In this document: one piece after another, positions 1 to 7,119 of the stretch
Layout of the letters: every line of letters begins with the position of its first letter
How positions within the stretch are numbered: position 1 is the first letter of the stretch
Assembly: GCA_963775625.1 (NCBI GenBank)
Contig: CAVZJM010000004.1
Span: 186,001 to 250,000 of the forward strand
Direction of reading: 5' to 3'
DNA: 64,000 nucleotides
Source: JAIBJN01 sp963775625
GTDB lineage: Bacteria; Actinomycetota; Thermoleophilia; Gaiellales; Gaiellaceae
The notes under the pieces: generated by a model
Told to the model about the DNA's origin: nothing
Databases searched by the model: none
The model's input: the letters and a program-made list of their open reading frames with translations, nothing else
Position numbers and translations under genes: made by a program

Positions 1-263
1 GCGCCGAGCCGCTGCCGGAGCTCCAGCTCGACCTGCTCCGCGTCGCCGCGGAGAGGGTGCGGCCCGCGGGCACGGTCACGTTCGCCGTCTGCACCATCCA
101 CCGCGCCGAGAACGAGGACGTCGTCGACGCCCTGGGCCTGCCCGTCGAGGATCTCGGTGCGGAGTGGCCCGAGCACCGGCATCCACGACGTCCGGAGTTC
201 CTGCTCACGCTTCCGCACGTCCACGGGACTTCGGGTTTTTTCATCGCCCGGATGCGGGTCTAA
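1..263 (+). CDS. rsmB: 16S rRNA m5C methyltransferase RsmB, C-terminal fragment
   Basis: Partial gene: the reading frame is open from base 3 and ends at the TAA at 261-263, giving about 86 C-terminal residues. They hold the end of the SAM-dependent RsmB/Sun/NOL1 fold: a turn like the catalytic-cysteine strand (VTFAVCTIHRAENE, around window residues 25-38) and the family ending PHVHGTSGFFIARM. RsmB methylates C967 of 16S rRNA. The next syntenic genes, rpe and ribD, follow rsmB in many actinobacteria, which supports the call. The stop codon lies within the first bases of an inverted-repeat element. Start and N-terminal RNA-binding domain are outside the window. Confidence 0.88.
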   Translation, partial: AEPLPELQLDLLRVAAERVRPAGTVTFAVCTIHRAENEDVVDALGLPVEDLGAEWPEHRHPRRPEFLLTLPHVHGTSGFFIARMRV

Positions 264-323
264 GAACCCGTCTCAAAATGAAGCCTTGTGCCGTCGAACG
301 GATCATTCTGAAACGAGTTCCAA
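261..323. repeat. Inverted-repeat element copy 1 (short, 63 nt)
   Basis: The left arm (TAAGAACCCGTCTCAAAATGA, from 261) pairs with the right arm (TCATTCTGAAACGAGTTC, 303-320). A small hairpin CCGT-CGA-ACGG sits between them. It lacks the roughly 110-nt core of the long copies and looks like an internally deleted derivative. Its first three bases are the rsmB stop codon. It could act as a terminator. Confidence 0.75.
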
Positions 324-338
324 GCCGCGACGAGCGGA

Positions 339-389
339 TACGCTCGCCTGATGCAGACCTCCGGCCGGCCGCCCTCCGCTCATGACTGA
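339..389 (+). other. Possible 12-residue leader ORF overlapping the methyltransferase start
   Basis: TACGCT (339-344) sits 6 nt before an ATG at 351 that opens 12 codons and stops at TGA 387-389, overlapping the methyltransferase ATG at 382. The box is also one arm of CGAGCG-GATA-CGCTCG. It could be a coupling leader or chance. Confidence 0.3.
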
Positions 390-1119
390 CTGGGATCGAC
401 TGTTCGACGAGCTCTACCTCAGGACCTACGCGCCCCTTCAGCCCGACGAGGACGCCGAACAGCTCGCGCTCGGCGCAATGCGGCTGGCGGCCTGCGATCC
501 TCCGGCCGACGTCCTCGACGCCGCGTGCGGCTTCGGCCGCCACTCCCGCGTGCTCGCCCGCGCCGGCTACGCGGTCGTGGGTCTCGACCGCTCGCCCGTG
601 CTCCTGGCCGAGGCACGGCGACGCTCGGAGGGCGACGACGGTCCGAGCTGGGTGGAGGGCGACTACCGGGAGCTGCCGTTCCCGCCCGAGAGCTTCGACG
701 CGGTCGCCAACCTGTTCAGCTCGTTCGGCTTCTTCGGCGACCGTGAGGATTCACAGGTGCTCGGCGAGTTCAGGCGCGTCCTACGTCCCGGTGGGGCGCT
801 CGTCCTCGAGACGATGCACCGAGACCGCCTGATGACCGTCCTGGACGAGAGAGGCTGGGACGAGCTCCCAGACGGTGCCATTCGCCTCGAGCGTCGCGCC
901 TTCGACTCGGTGGAGGGGGTCGTCGAGGTGGCGCTCACGTGCTGGCGGAAGGGCGGCGATCCCACGACGGTCGAGTATCGGCTGCGGGTGTACACGGCCA
1001 CCGAGCTCGCGCGCATGGCAGCCGAGGCCGGCTTCGCGGAGACCGCGTTCTACGGCGACCCGGAAGGCGGTCCGTTCACCCGGGAGAGCCGGCTCGTTCT
1101 CGTTGCCAGGACGGCCTAA
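382..1119 (+). CDS. Class I SAM-dependent methyltransferase
   Basis: This 245-residue protein has a Rossmann methyltransferase core. Motif I is VLDAACGFGRHS (about 44-55), followed by the acidic end of strand 2 (VVGLDRS, about 65-71), motif II/III (EGDYRELPF) and a post-core strand (RPGGALVLETMH). The substrate cannot be read from sequence; similar Methyltransf_11/25 proteins act on small molecules. A TACGCT box at 339-344 lies 6 nt before an ATG at 351 that opens a 12-codon ORF whose stop overlaps this start, so a leader peptide is possible. The stop codon forms the left end of repeat copy 2. The gene interrupts the usual rsmB-rpe adjacency and may be a local insertion. Confidence 0.75.
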   Translation: MTDWDRLFDELYLRTYAPLQPDEDAEQLALGAMRLAACDPPADVLDAACGFGRHSRVLARAGYAVVGLDRSPVLLAEARRRSEGDDGPSWVEGDYRELPFPPESFDAVANLFSSFGFFGDREDSQVLGEFRRVLRPGGALVLETMHRDRLMTVLDERGWDELPDGAIRLERRAFDSVEGVVEVALTCWRKGGDPTTVEYRLRVYTATELARMAAEAGFAETAFYGDPEGGPFTRESRLVLVARTA

Positions 1120-1285
1120 GAACCCGAACCAAAATGAAGCCTTGAGCCGCCGCGACGCCCTGGGCGGCGCGCTGCGGCGTCCTCGGTTGCGCCCGTAGCC
1201 TCGGCTACGAACGCGCCCTGCGTCCTTGCATCGCACTCACCCAGGACGCCGCGCCGACGAAGCGTCATCCTGGTTCGGGTTCTAA
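1117..1285. repeat. Inverted-repeat element copy 2 (169 nt)
   Basis: Terminal arms TAAGAACCCGAACCAAAATGA (left) and its near reverse complement ending GGTTCGGGTTCTAA (right) flank a core with a hairpin CGTAGC-CTCG-GCTACG-type stem near 1196-1212. The left TAA is the stop of the methyltransferase gene. The right end TAA begins a TAAGAT box just upstream of rpe. Confidence 0.85.
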
Positions 1286-1288
1286 GAT
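1283..1288 (+). promoter_or_regulatory. Putative leaderless -10 box for rpe
   Basis: TAAGAT lies 6 nt upstream of the GTG start of rpe, so transcription would begin at about the start codon. The first three bases belong to the right end of repeat copy 2. No convincing -35 box is seen. Confidence 0.55.
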
Positions 1289-1294
1289 CGAGCC

Positions 1295-1981
1295 GTGCCC
1301 TGGCGGGACTGGATCCGGACGGTGGAGATCGAGCCCTCGCTGTACGCGGCCGACTTCACCCGCCTGGGCGACCAGGTGCGCTACCTCCTGAACGCCGGAG
1401 CGCGTGTCTTTCACTTCGACGTCGGCGACGGGCATTTCGTGGAGCCGATCACGATCGGCCCGATCGTTCTCCGCGCGATCGCGCCGATGATCCACGAGGG
1501 CGGCGGCGTCATCGACGTCCATCTCATGGTCACGAACCCGGAGCACCACTTCCCGCATGTCAAGGATGCCGGAGGTGACAGCGTCACCTTCCACGTCGAG
1601 GTCTGCGAGGAGCCGTGGAACGCGATCGCGCTCGCGCGCTCGCACGACCTCGGCGTCGGCGTCGCCTTCAACCCGGAGACGCGGGTCGGGGACGCCGTCG
1701 CGGCCTCGCTCGGGGCCGATCTGGTCCTCTGCATGAGCATCCGTCCCGGCTACTCGGGCCAGGAGTTCATGCCCGAGGCGCTCGAGCGGATTCGCGAGCT
1801 CCGCTCCCAGCTCCACGAGCGGGTCGTGGTGCAGGTCGACGGCGGCATCACGCACGAGAACGTCCACAAGGTCTACGAGGCCGGGGCCGAGGCGATCGTG
1901 GCCGGGACGGCCGTCTTCGGGTTCGAGGACATCAACCGCGCCTACCATCGGCTCGTCCGCAAGCTCGCCCCGGATGACTGA
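1295..1981 (+). CDS. rpe: Ribulose-phosphate 3-epimerase
   Basis: Interconverts ribulose 5-phosphate and xylulose 5-phosphate in the pentose phosphate pathway. The 228-residue TIM barrel shows the family landmarks: PSLYAADFTRLGDQV near the N-terminus, HFDVGDGHFVEP (metal-binding His/Asp), DVHLMVTNPEHH, a phosphate-binding RPGYSGQEF and VDGGITHENV. The loop normally written MSVNPGFGGQ reads MSIRPGYSGQ, a mild divergence. GTG start chosen from the TAAGAT box 6 nt upstream. It overlaps ribD by 8 nt (ATGACTGA), so the two are translationally coupled; ribulose 5-phosphate is also the RibB substrate, which fits the linkage. Confidence 0.9.
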   Translation: MPWRDWIRTVEIEPSLYAADFTRLGDQVRYLLNAGARVFHFDVGDGHFVEPITIGPIVLRAIAPMIHEGGGVIDVHLMVTNPEHHFPHVKDAGGDSVTFHVEVCEEPWNAIALARSHDLGVGVAFNPETRVGDAVAASLGADLVLCMSIRPGYSGQEFMPEALERIRELRSQLHERVVVQVDGGITHENVHKVYEAGAEAIVAGTAVFGFEDINRAYHRLVRKLAPDD

Positions 1982-2936
1982 GGCCGGATGGCTCGAGCGC
2001 GCGCTCGAGCTGGCCGAGCGGGGCCGTGGGACGACCGCGCCGAACCCGGTCGTCGGCGCGGTCATCGTGCGCGACGGAGAGGCGGTGGGAGAGGGCTGGC
2101 ACGAGCGCGCGGGGGGCCCGCACGCCGAGATCGTCGCGCTCGAGGCGGCCGGCGAGCAGGCCCGGGGCGCCACGCTCTACGTCACCCTCGAGCCGTGCGC
2201 CCACCACGGCCGCACGTCGCCTTGCTCCAAGGCGCTCCTCGAAGCCGGCGTGGCGCGTGTGGTAGCCGCCGTCGGCGACCCCAACCCGGAGACGGACGGC
2301 CAGGGCTTCGAACGGCTCCGCGCGGCGGGGGTCGAGGTCGAGCTTCCCGGCGGGGAGCTCGAGTGGCGCGCCCGGACGCAGAACGAGGCCTTCCGCACCT
2401 GGGTGGCGAAACGGCGCCCGTTCGTCGTCTACAAGGCCGCGCTCACGCTGGACGGACGGGTCACGGTCCCGGGCGCCCGCTGGGTCACCGGCGAGGAGAG
2501 CCGCCGCCGCGTGCACGAGCTGCGCGCGCAGGTGGACGCCGTCGCGGTCGGGATGGGCACCGTGCGGGCCGACGATCCGCAGCTGACGGCCCGGGACGTC
2601 GGCGCCGAGCGGCAGCCGCGCCGGCTTGCCTTCGGGCGTGGGCCGCTCCCCGAGGGCTCCGGGCTCGAGCTTCTCACCGGCCCGCTGGAGGAGGAGCTGG
2701 AAGGCCTCGCCGCCCAGGGCGTGCAGTCGCTGCTCCTCGAAGGAGGGCCGACGCTCGCGACCGCCTTCGTCACGGCGGGCCTCGCGGACAAGCTCGTGCT
2801 CTTCGTCGCGCCGACGCTCGCGGGAGCGGGGCCGCGCTGGCTCGGAGAGCTGCCCGAGCGCCTCACGCTCCTGCGGCCGTCCACCGAGCGGGTAGGTGGG
2901 GACCTGCTGGTGACCGCGTACCTGCGCGAGCCCTAA
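1974..2936 (+). CDS. ribD: Bifunctional diaminohydroxyphosphoribosylaminopyrimidine deaminase / reductase
   Basis: Catalyses the second and third steps of riboflavin synthesis from GTP. The N-terminal deaminase domain (about 1-145) has the zinc site HAE (about residues 50-52) and PCAHHGRTSPC (about 74-84). The C-terminal reductase domain (about 146-320) has the DHFR-like fold with KAALTLDGRV, DDPQLTAR and LLLEGGPTLA. The length, 320 residues, is slightly short of the usual 360. First gene of a tight operon ribD-ribE-ribBA-ribH. No FMN riboswitch is recognisable upstream, because the gene begins inside rpe. The TAA stop doubles as the start of the TAAGAT box of ribE. Confidence 0.95.
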   Translation: MTEAGWLERALELAERGRGTTAPNPVVGAVIVRDGEAVGEGWHERAGGPHAEIVALEAAGEQARGATLYVTLEPCAHHGRTSPCSKALLEAGVARVVAAVGDPNPETDGQGFERLRAAGVEVELPGGELEWRARTQNEAFRTWVAKRRPFVVYKAALTLDGRVTVPGARWVTGEESRRRVHELRAQVDAVAVGMGTVRADDPQLTARDVGAERQPRRLAFGRGPLPEGSGLELLTGPLEEELEGLAAQGVQSLLLEGGPTLATAFVTAGLADKLVLFVAPTLAGAGPRWLGELPERLTLLRPSTERVGGDLLVTAYLREP

Positions 2937-2939
2937 GAT
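2934..2939 (+). promoter_or_regulatory. Putative leaderless -10 box for ribE (shared with ribD stop)
   Basis: TAAGAT, of which TAA is the ribD stop codon, lies 6 nt before the ATG of ribE, the same layout as at rpe. It would give an internal, leaderless promoter for ribE-ribBA-ribH. Confidence 0.5.
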
Positions 2940-2945
2940 CGACAC

Positions 2946-3542
2946 ATGTTCACCGGGATCGTTCGCGAGCTCGGCACTGTCGAGTCGGTGCGCGAGGAGG
3001 GAGGCGCCGTGCGGCTCAGCGTCCGGGCGCCCGTGGCCGCCGAGGCGACGACCGTCGGCGGCTCCGTGAGCGTGAATGGCGTCTGCCTGACCGCGGTCGG
3101 CTCGGCCGACGGCGCGATCGAGCTCGACGTCGTCCCCGAGACCCTGCGCCGGAGCTCGCTCGGTCGCCTCGAGCCGGGTGCGTCGGTCAACGTCGAGCCC
3201 GCGCTGCGCGCCGGGGAGCCGCTCGGCGGCCACCTCGTCCAGGGCCACGTCGACGGAGTCGGGCGCGTGCTCCGCGCGGACGAGGAGGGCCTCGAGATCG
3301 AAGCAGCGGGCGAGATTCTCCGCTACTGCGTCGAGAAGGGGTCGATCGCGGTCGAGGGCGTCAGCCTGACGATCGCGGCTCTCGGCGGCGAGGGGTTCAC
3401 CGTCGCGCTCATCCCCCACACGCGCGAGATCACGACTCTCGGAGCGCTGAGCGAGGGCGACGAGGTGAACCTCGAGGTGGACGTGATCGCCAAGCATGTC
3501 GAGCGCCTGGTGCAGCCGGGATACGATCCCAGGGAGACATGA
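2946..3542 (+). CDS. ribE: Riboflavin synthase alpha chain
   Basis: Dismutates two 6,7-dimethyl-8-ribityllumazines to riboflavin and the pyrimidine substrate of RibH. The 198-residue protein contains two homologous lumazine-binding barrels. The first begins MFTGIVRELGTV and has VNGVCLT; the second begins about residue 97 with GGHLVQGHVDGVG and contains VEGVSLTI. The C-terminus is the usual trimerising helix (EVDVIAKHVERLV). The stop overlaps the ribBA start in ATGA (3539-3542), so coupling to the next gene is expected. Confidence 0.95.
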   Translation: MFTGIVRELGTVESVREEGGAVRLSVRAPVAAEATTVGGSVSVNGVCLTAVGSADGAIELDVVPETLRRSSLGRLEPGASVNVEPALRAGEPLGGHLVQGHVDGVGRVLRADEEGLEIEAAGEILRYCVEKGSIAVEGVSLTIAALGGEGFTVALIPHTREITTLGALSEGDEVNLEVDVIAKHVERLVQPGYDPRET

Positions 3543-4798
3543 GCGTGCAGATGGAGACGACGACGCCCTTCGCCACGATCGACGAGGCGATCGAGGACAT
3601 CCGCCAGGGGAAGCTCGTGGTCGTGGTCGACGCGGCCGACCGCGAGAACGAGGGCGATCTGACGATCGCGGCGCAGTTCGCCACGCCCGAGGCGATCAAC
3701 TTCATGGCGCGGCACGGCCGCGGGCTCATCTGCCTCTGCCTGACGGAGGAGCGCTGCGACGAGCTCGACCTCAAGCCGATGACGTACAACAACGAGACGC
3801 CCAACGAGACCGCGTTCACGATCGCCATCGAGGCGCGTGAAGGCGTGACGACCGGGATCTCGGCGGCCGACCGCGCGCACACGATCCAGGTCGCCATCGA
3901 CCCGACGAAAGGCCCGGGCGACCTCGTCCAGCCCGGCCACGTCTTCCCGCTCCGGGCCAGCCCCGGCGGCGTCCTCCAGCGCGCCGGCCAGACCGAGGCC
4001 GCCGTCGACCTCGCGCGCCTGGCCGGGCTCAACCCGGCCGGGGTCGTGTGCGAGATCATGAACGAGGACGGGACGATGGCCCGCGTGCCCGACCTGATCC
4101 CGTACTGCGAGCTGCACGGGATCAAGATGGTCACGGTCGAGGACCTGATCGAGTACCGGCGCCGGACCGAGAAGCTCGTCGAGCGGATGACCTCGGTGCG
4201 GCTCCCCACGGTCTTCGGGGAGTTCACCGCCGTCGCGTTCCGCGAGGTGCTGAGCGGTAAGAACCACGTCGCGCTCGTCAAGGGCCAGGTGGACGGCGAG
4301 GAGGACGTGCTCGTGCGCGTGCACTCGGAGTGCCTCACGGGCGACGTCTTCCACTCGCTCCGCTGCGACTGCGGCGAGCAGCTCGAGCTCGCGCTCCGGC
4401 GGATCTCCGGCGAGGAGCGTGGCGTCCTGCTCTACATGTCCCAGGAGGGCCGTGGCATCGGCCTGCTCGCGAAGCTGAGAGCCTACGAGCTCCAGGAGAA
4501 CGGCCTGGACACTGTCGAGGCCAACATCGAGCTCGGCTTCCCGCCGGACGCGCGGGAGTACGGCATCGGCTCGCAGATCCTCTCCGACCTGGGGCTCTCG
4601 ACGATCCGCATCCTCACCAACAACCCGCGCAAGATCACGGGCATCGAGGGCTTCGGCCTGAAGGTGGTCGAGCAGGTGCCGATCGAGGTTTCGCCCAACA
4701 TGGAGAACCGCCAGTACCTGGATACGAAGCGGGACAAGCTCGGCCACCGGCTCCACCACCAGGAACAGCGGTTCGAGCCGCCGGGAGACCAGGAATGA
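3539..4798 (+). CDS. ribBA: Bifunctional DHBP synthase / GTP cyclohydrolase II
   Basis: Provides both precursors of riboflavin: 3,4-dihydroxy-2-butanone 4-phosphate (N-terminal RibB domain, about 1-210) and the GTP-derived pyrimidine (C-terminal RibA domain, about 215-419). RibB motifs are DRENEGDL, RHGRGLICL and GHVFPLRASPGG. However the conserved GHTEA motif reads GQTEA (CAG at about 3991-3993), replacing the metal-binding His. RibA has the zinc site SECLTGDVFHSLRCDCG and the catalytic QEGRGIGL. The frame stays open far upstream, but the ATG at 3539 (ATGA overlap with ribE) matches the family start. It overlaps ribH by another ATGA. Confidence 0.95.
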   Translation: MSVQMETTTPFATIDEAIEDIRQGKLVVVVDAADRENEGDLTIAAQFATPEAINFMARHGRGLICLCLTEERCDELDLKPMTYNNETPNETAFTIAIEAREGVTTGISAADRAHTIQVAIDPTKGPGDLVQPGHVFPLRASPGGVLQRAGQTEAAVDLARLAGLNPAGVVCEIMNEDGTMARVPDLIPYCELHGIKMVTVEDLIEYRRRTEKLVERMTSVRLPTVFGEFTAVAFREVLSGKNHVALVKGQVDGEEDVLVRVHSECLTGDVFHSLRCDCGEQLELALRRISGEERGVLLYMSQEGRGIGLLAKLRAYELQENGLDTVEANIELGFPPDAREYGIGSQILSDLGLSTIRILTNNPRKITGIEGFGLKVVEQVPIEVSPNMENRQYLDTKRDKLGHRLHHQEQRFEPPGDQE

Positions 4799-5334
4799 CG
4801 GACGGCCTGCGCGCGCAGGACCACGCCGTCGGGCAGCTGCGCCTGCCGGAGGGGGTCGGCGTGATCGAAGGGTCGCCCAACGGCGCCCGCCGGGCGGTAG
4901 GGATCGTCGTCGGCCGCTTCAACGGCGAGATCACGTCCAAGCTCCTCGACGGCGCGATCGCCGCGCTCGAGGGGGCCGGAGTCGAGCGCGAGCACATCGA
5001 CATCGTCCCCGTGCCCGGCGCCTTCGAGCTCCCGCTGGGCGCCATGGCGCTCGCGCGGACGCGCCAGTACTCCTGCATCATCGCCATCGGCTGCGTCATT
5101 CGCGGACAGACGCCGCATTTCGACTTCGTCGCCGGCGAGGCTGCGAGCGGGCTTCAGCTCGCGGCGCTCGAGACGGGCATCCCGGTCGCCTTCGGCGTCC
5201 TCACCTGCGACAACCGCGAGCAGGCCGAAGCGCGGGCCGGCGGCGCGTCCGGGAACAAGGGCGCCGAGGCCGCGCGCTCGGCGCTCGAGATGGCCGACGT
5301 CTTCGGTCTCCTACGGTCGCGCGCCGGCGAGTAG
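4795..5334 (+). CDS. ribH: 6,7-dimethyl-8-ribityllumazine synthase
   Basis: Condenses the RibB and RibD products to lumazine, the RibE substrate. The 179-residue protein has the icosahedral lumazine synthase fold: VVGRFNGEIT (substrate-binding Phe/Asn), VPGAFELPLG, GCVIRGQTPHFDFV with the catalytic His, and FGVLTCDNREQAEAR. An N-terminal extension of about 35 residues precedes the core. Last gene of the riboflavin operon; starts in an ATGA overlap with ribBA. Confidence 0.95.
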   Translation: MTDGLRAQDHAVGQLRLPEGVGVIEGSPNGARRAVGIVVGRFNGEITSKLLDGAIAALEGAGVEREHIDIVPVPGAFELPLGAMALARTRQYSCIIAIGCVIRGQTPHFDFVAGEAASGLQLAALETGIPVAFGVLTCDNREQAEARAGGASGNKGAEAARSALEMADVFGLLRSRAGE

Positions 5335-5362
5335 CGCCAACGGCCGCGCTCCAGGGTGCCGC

Positions 5363-5368
5363 TATACT
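5363..5368 (+). promoter_or_regulatory. -10 box for rpmB
   Basis: TATACT ends 9 nt before the rpmB ATG. The 18-mer CGCTATACTCAGCCGCCG (5360-5377) recurs exactly in front of rpmF (14311-14328), pointing to a shared promoter class with a very short leader. Confidence 0.65.
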
Positions 5369-5377
5369 CAGCCGCCG

Positions 5378-5569
5378 ATGTCCAAGGTCTGCGCAGTCTG
5401 CGGGAAGGGCCCCTCGTTCGGCCATAGCCGAAGCCACTCGATGGTGGCCACGAAGCGCCGCTTCAACCCCAACCTCCAGCGGGTCCGCATCCTCGTGAAC
5501 GGGGCGGCCCGCAGGGCTTACGTCTGCGCCCGGTGTCTGAAGTCGGGCCGCGTCCAGAAGGCGGTTTAG
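5378..5569 (+). CDS. rpmB: 50S ribosomal protein L28
   Basis: A 63-residue L28 of the large ribosomal subunit. It shows the signature KVCAVCGKGPSFGHSRSHS and RRFNPNLQRVRI. The cysteine pairs CxxC at 5-8 and near 50-53 (CARCLK) make it the zinc-binding form. Standing alone after the riboflavin operon with its own promoter, it overlaps the next gene by 37 nt. Bacteria often carry a zinc-free paralogue as well; none is in this window. Confidence 0.95.
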   Translation: MSKVCAVCGKGPSFGHSRSHSMVATKRRFNPNLQRVRILVNGAARRAYVCARCLKSGRVQKAV

Positions 5570-7101
5570 CTCTCGCACGCGCGGCGCTCGCCGCGCTCGA
5601 GGCGAGCCGCGCGCGGATCGACGACCTGAACGTCTTCCCGGTCCCCGACGGGGACACGGGCACGAACATGACCCTGACCGTCCGGGCGGTCGTGGACGCC
5701 CTCGAGCGTGATCCCGAGGCCGATATCGGCAGGGCGATCCTGATGAGTGCGCGCGGGAACTCCGGCGTCATCCTCTCGCAGCTCGTCGCCGGCGCCCTCG
5801 CGGAGCTGCCGCAGGGCGGGCCGATCGACTCCGGCGCCGTCGCCCGCATGCTGCGCGGGGCCAGCGACGCGGGCTACGCCGCCATGCGGAACCCGCAGGA
5901 GGGCACGATCCTCACCGTGTCCCGCTCGCTCGCGGAGCGGGCGGAGGAGATTGCGGCGGACGACCCTCCCGTCGAGGACGCGCTCGCAGACCTGCTCGCC
6001 GTCGGCGAGGTCGCCCTGGCGCGGACGACGGAGCAGCTGGACGTGCTCAAGCAGGCCGGAGTCGTCGACGCCGGGGGCGCCGGCCTGCTCGAGATCGTGC
6101 GCGGCGTGACCTCGTACGTGCGCGGCGAGGAGCTGCCCGCGCCCGCGCCGCTTCTCGAGCCGATTCCCCTCGAGGCGGTCCACCAGGAGCTGTCGAAGTT
6201 CCGCTACTGCACGTCGTTCTTCGTGGAGGGTGATCGCGTCGACCCCGACGAGCTCGAGCGCGAGCTCCTGAAGCTCGGGGACTCCCTGCTCGTGGTCGGG
6301 GGCCGCGGCGCGGTGAAGGTGCACCTCCACACGGACGAGCCCGGAACGGTGCTCTCGCTCGCCACGGCCGTCGGCGTGATCGAGGAGGTGGACCTGAAGA
6401 ACATGCACGTCCAGACGGCCGAGCGCGAGGAGCGGATCCTGACCTCGGAGGCAACCGCGTGCGGCGTGGTCGCCGTGTGCGCCGGGGACGGCAATCGGAG
6501 GCTCTTCGAGAGCCTCGGCGCGTCCTGCGTCGAGGGGGGCCAGTCGATGAACCCGTCGACCGCGGACATCGTGCGGGCGATCGAGGCGCTCCCGGCCGGC
6601 GAGGCAGTCGTGCTCCCGAACAACACGAACGTGATCCTCGCCGCCGAGCAGGCGCTGGGCGCTGCGGCCAAGCCAACGCGGCTCGTCCCGACGGGGTCGA
6701 TGCAGGCCGGCCTGGGGGCGATGGTCGCTTTCGACTCGAGCCGGCTCGCGGCCGACAACGTCGCCGAGATGGAGCAGGCTGCCGCGGGCGTGCTCTCGGG
6801 GGCGGTGACGCGCGCCTCACGGGACGCCGTCGTCGGGGATCTCACCGTTGAGGAGGGGCAGTTCCTGGGTCTGCTCGAGGGCGAGCCCGTGACCGCGGGC
6901 CCGCTGCTCCAGCCGGTGGCCCGTGAGGTGCTCGACCGGCTGTTGGAGCAGGAGGCCGACGTCCTCATGATCCTGGCCGGCGAGGACGCGGACGGGGTGG
7001 ACGACCTCGTTGCGTTTCTCCGGGAGCAGCACTCGGAGCTCGAGATCGAGGTGCACGAGGGCGGCCAGCCGCACTATCCCCTGCTGTTCGGCGCGGAGTA
7101 G
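5533..7101 (+). CDS. fakA: DhaL-domain fatty acid kinase FakA (DAK2/YloV family)
   Basis: Kinase that phosphorylates a fatty acid held by FakB, feeding exogenous acyl chains to lipid synthesis. The N-terminal DhaL nucleotide-binding domain (about 1-200) has LNVFPVPDGDTGTNM with the Asp cluster that binds Mg-ATP, ARGNSGVILSQ and DAGGAGLLEI. The 522-residue length and the C-terminal domain with MNPSTADIV and LPNNTNVI are the FakA/YloV arrangement. The GTG at 5533 is the only standard start before the conserved region and overlaps rpmB by 37 nt. A DegV-family fakB lies two genes on, which supports the assignment. Confidence 0.85.
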   Translation: MSEVGPRPEGGLALARAALAALEASRARIDDLNVFPVPDGDTGTNMTLTVRAVVDALERDPEADIGRAILMSARGNSGVILSQLVAGALAELPQGGPIDSGAVARMLRGASDAGYAAMRNPQEGTILTVSRSLAERAEEIAADDPPVEDALADLLAVGEVALARTTEQLDVLKQAGVVDAGGAGLLEIVRGVTSYVRGEELPAPAPLLEPIPLEAVHQELSKFRYCTSFFVEGDRVDPDELERELLKLGDSLLVVGGRGAVKVHLHTDEPGTVLSLATAVGVIEEVDLKNMHVQTAEREERILTSEATACGVVAVCAGDGNRRLFESLGASCVEGGQSMNPSTADIVRAIEALPAGEAVVLPNNTNVILAAEQALGAAAKPTRLVPTGSMQAGLGAMVAFDSSRLAADNVAEMEQAAAGVLSGAVTRASRDAVVGDLTVEEGQFLGLLEGEPVTAGPLLQPVAREVLDRLLEQEADVLMILAGEDADGVDDLVAFLREQHSELEIEVHEGGQPHYPLLFGAE

Positions 7102-7106
7102 GCCGA

Positions 7107-7112
7107 TATTCT
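7107..7112 (+). promoter_or_regulatory. Putative leaderless -10 box for the receiver gene
   Basis: TATTCT lies 7 nt before the GTG at 7120, just after the fakA stop. It could start a separate transcript of the receiver gene and fakB. Confidence 0.45.
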
Positions 7113-7119
7113 GGGGGAC

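Noticed and set aside
1900..2945. FMN riboswitch for the riboflavin operon
   Set aside because: ribD starts inside rpe and there is no leader; none of the conserved RFN blocks is present.
1932..3497. Very long antisense open frames, for example 1932-3497, 23411-26518 and 59443-61377 on the minus strand
   Set aside because: They lie opposite well-supported genes, have low-complexity composition and no recognisable domains.
1988..3538. Long plus-strand open frame running into ribBA from 1988
   Set aside because: It is a shadow of ribD and ribE in another frame, Arg/Gly/Ala-rich, typical of high-GC DNA; ribBA starts at 3539.
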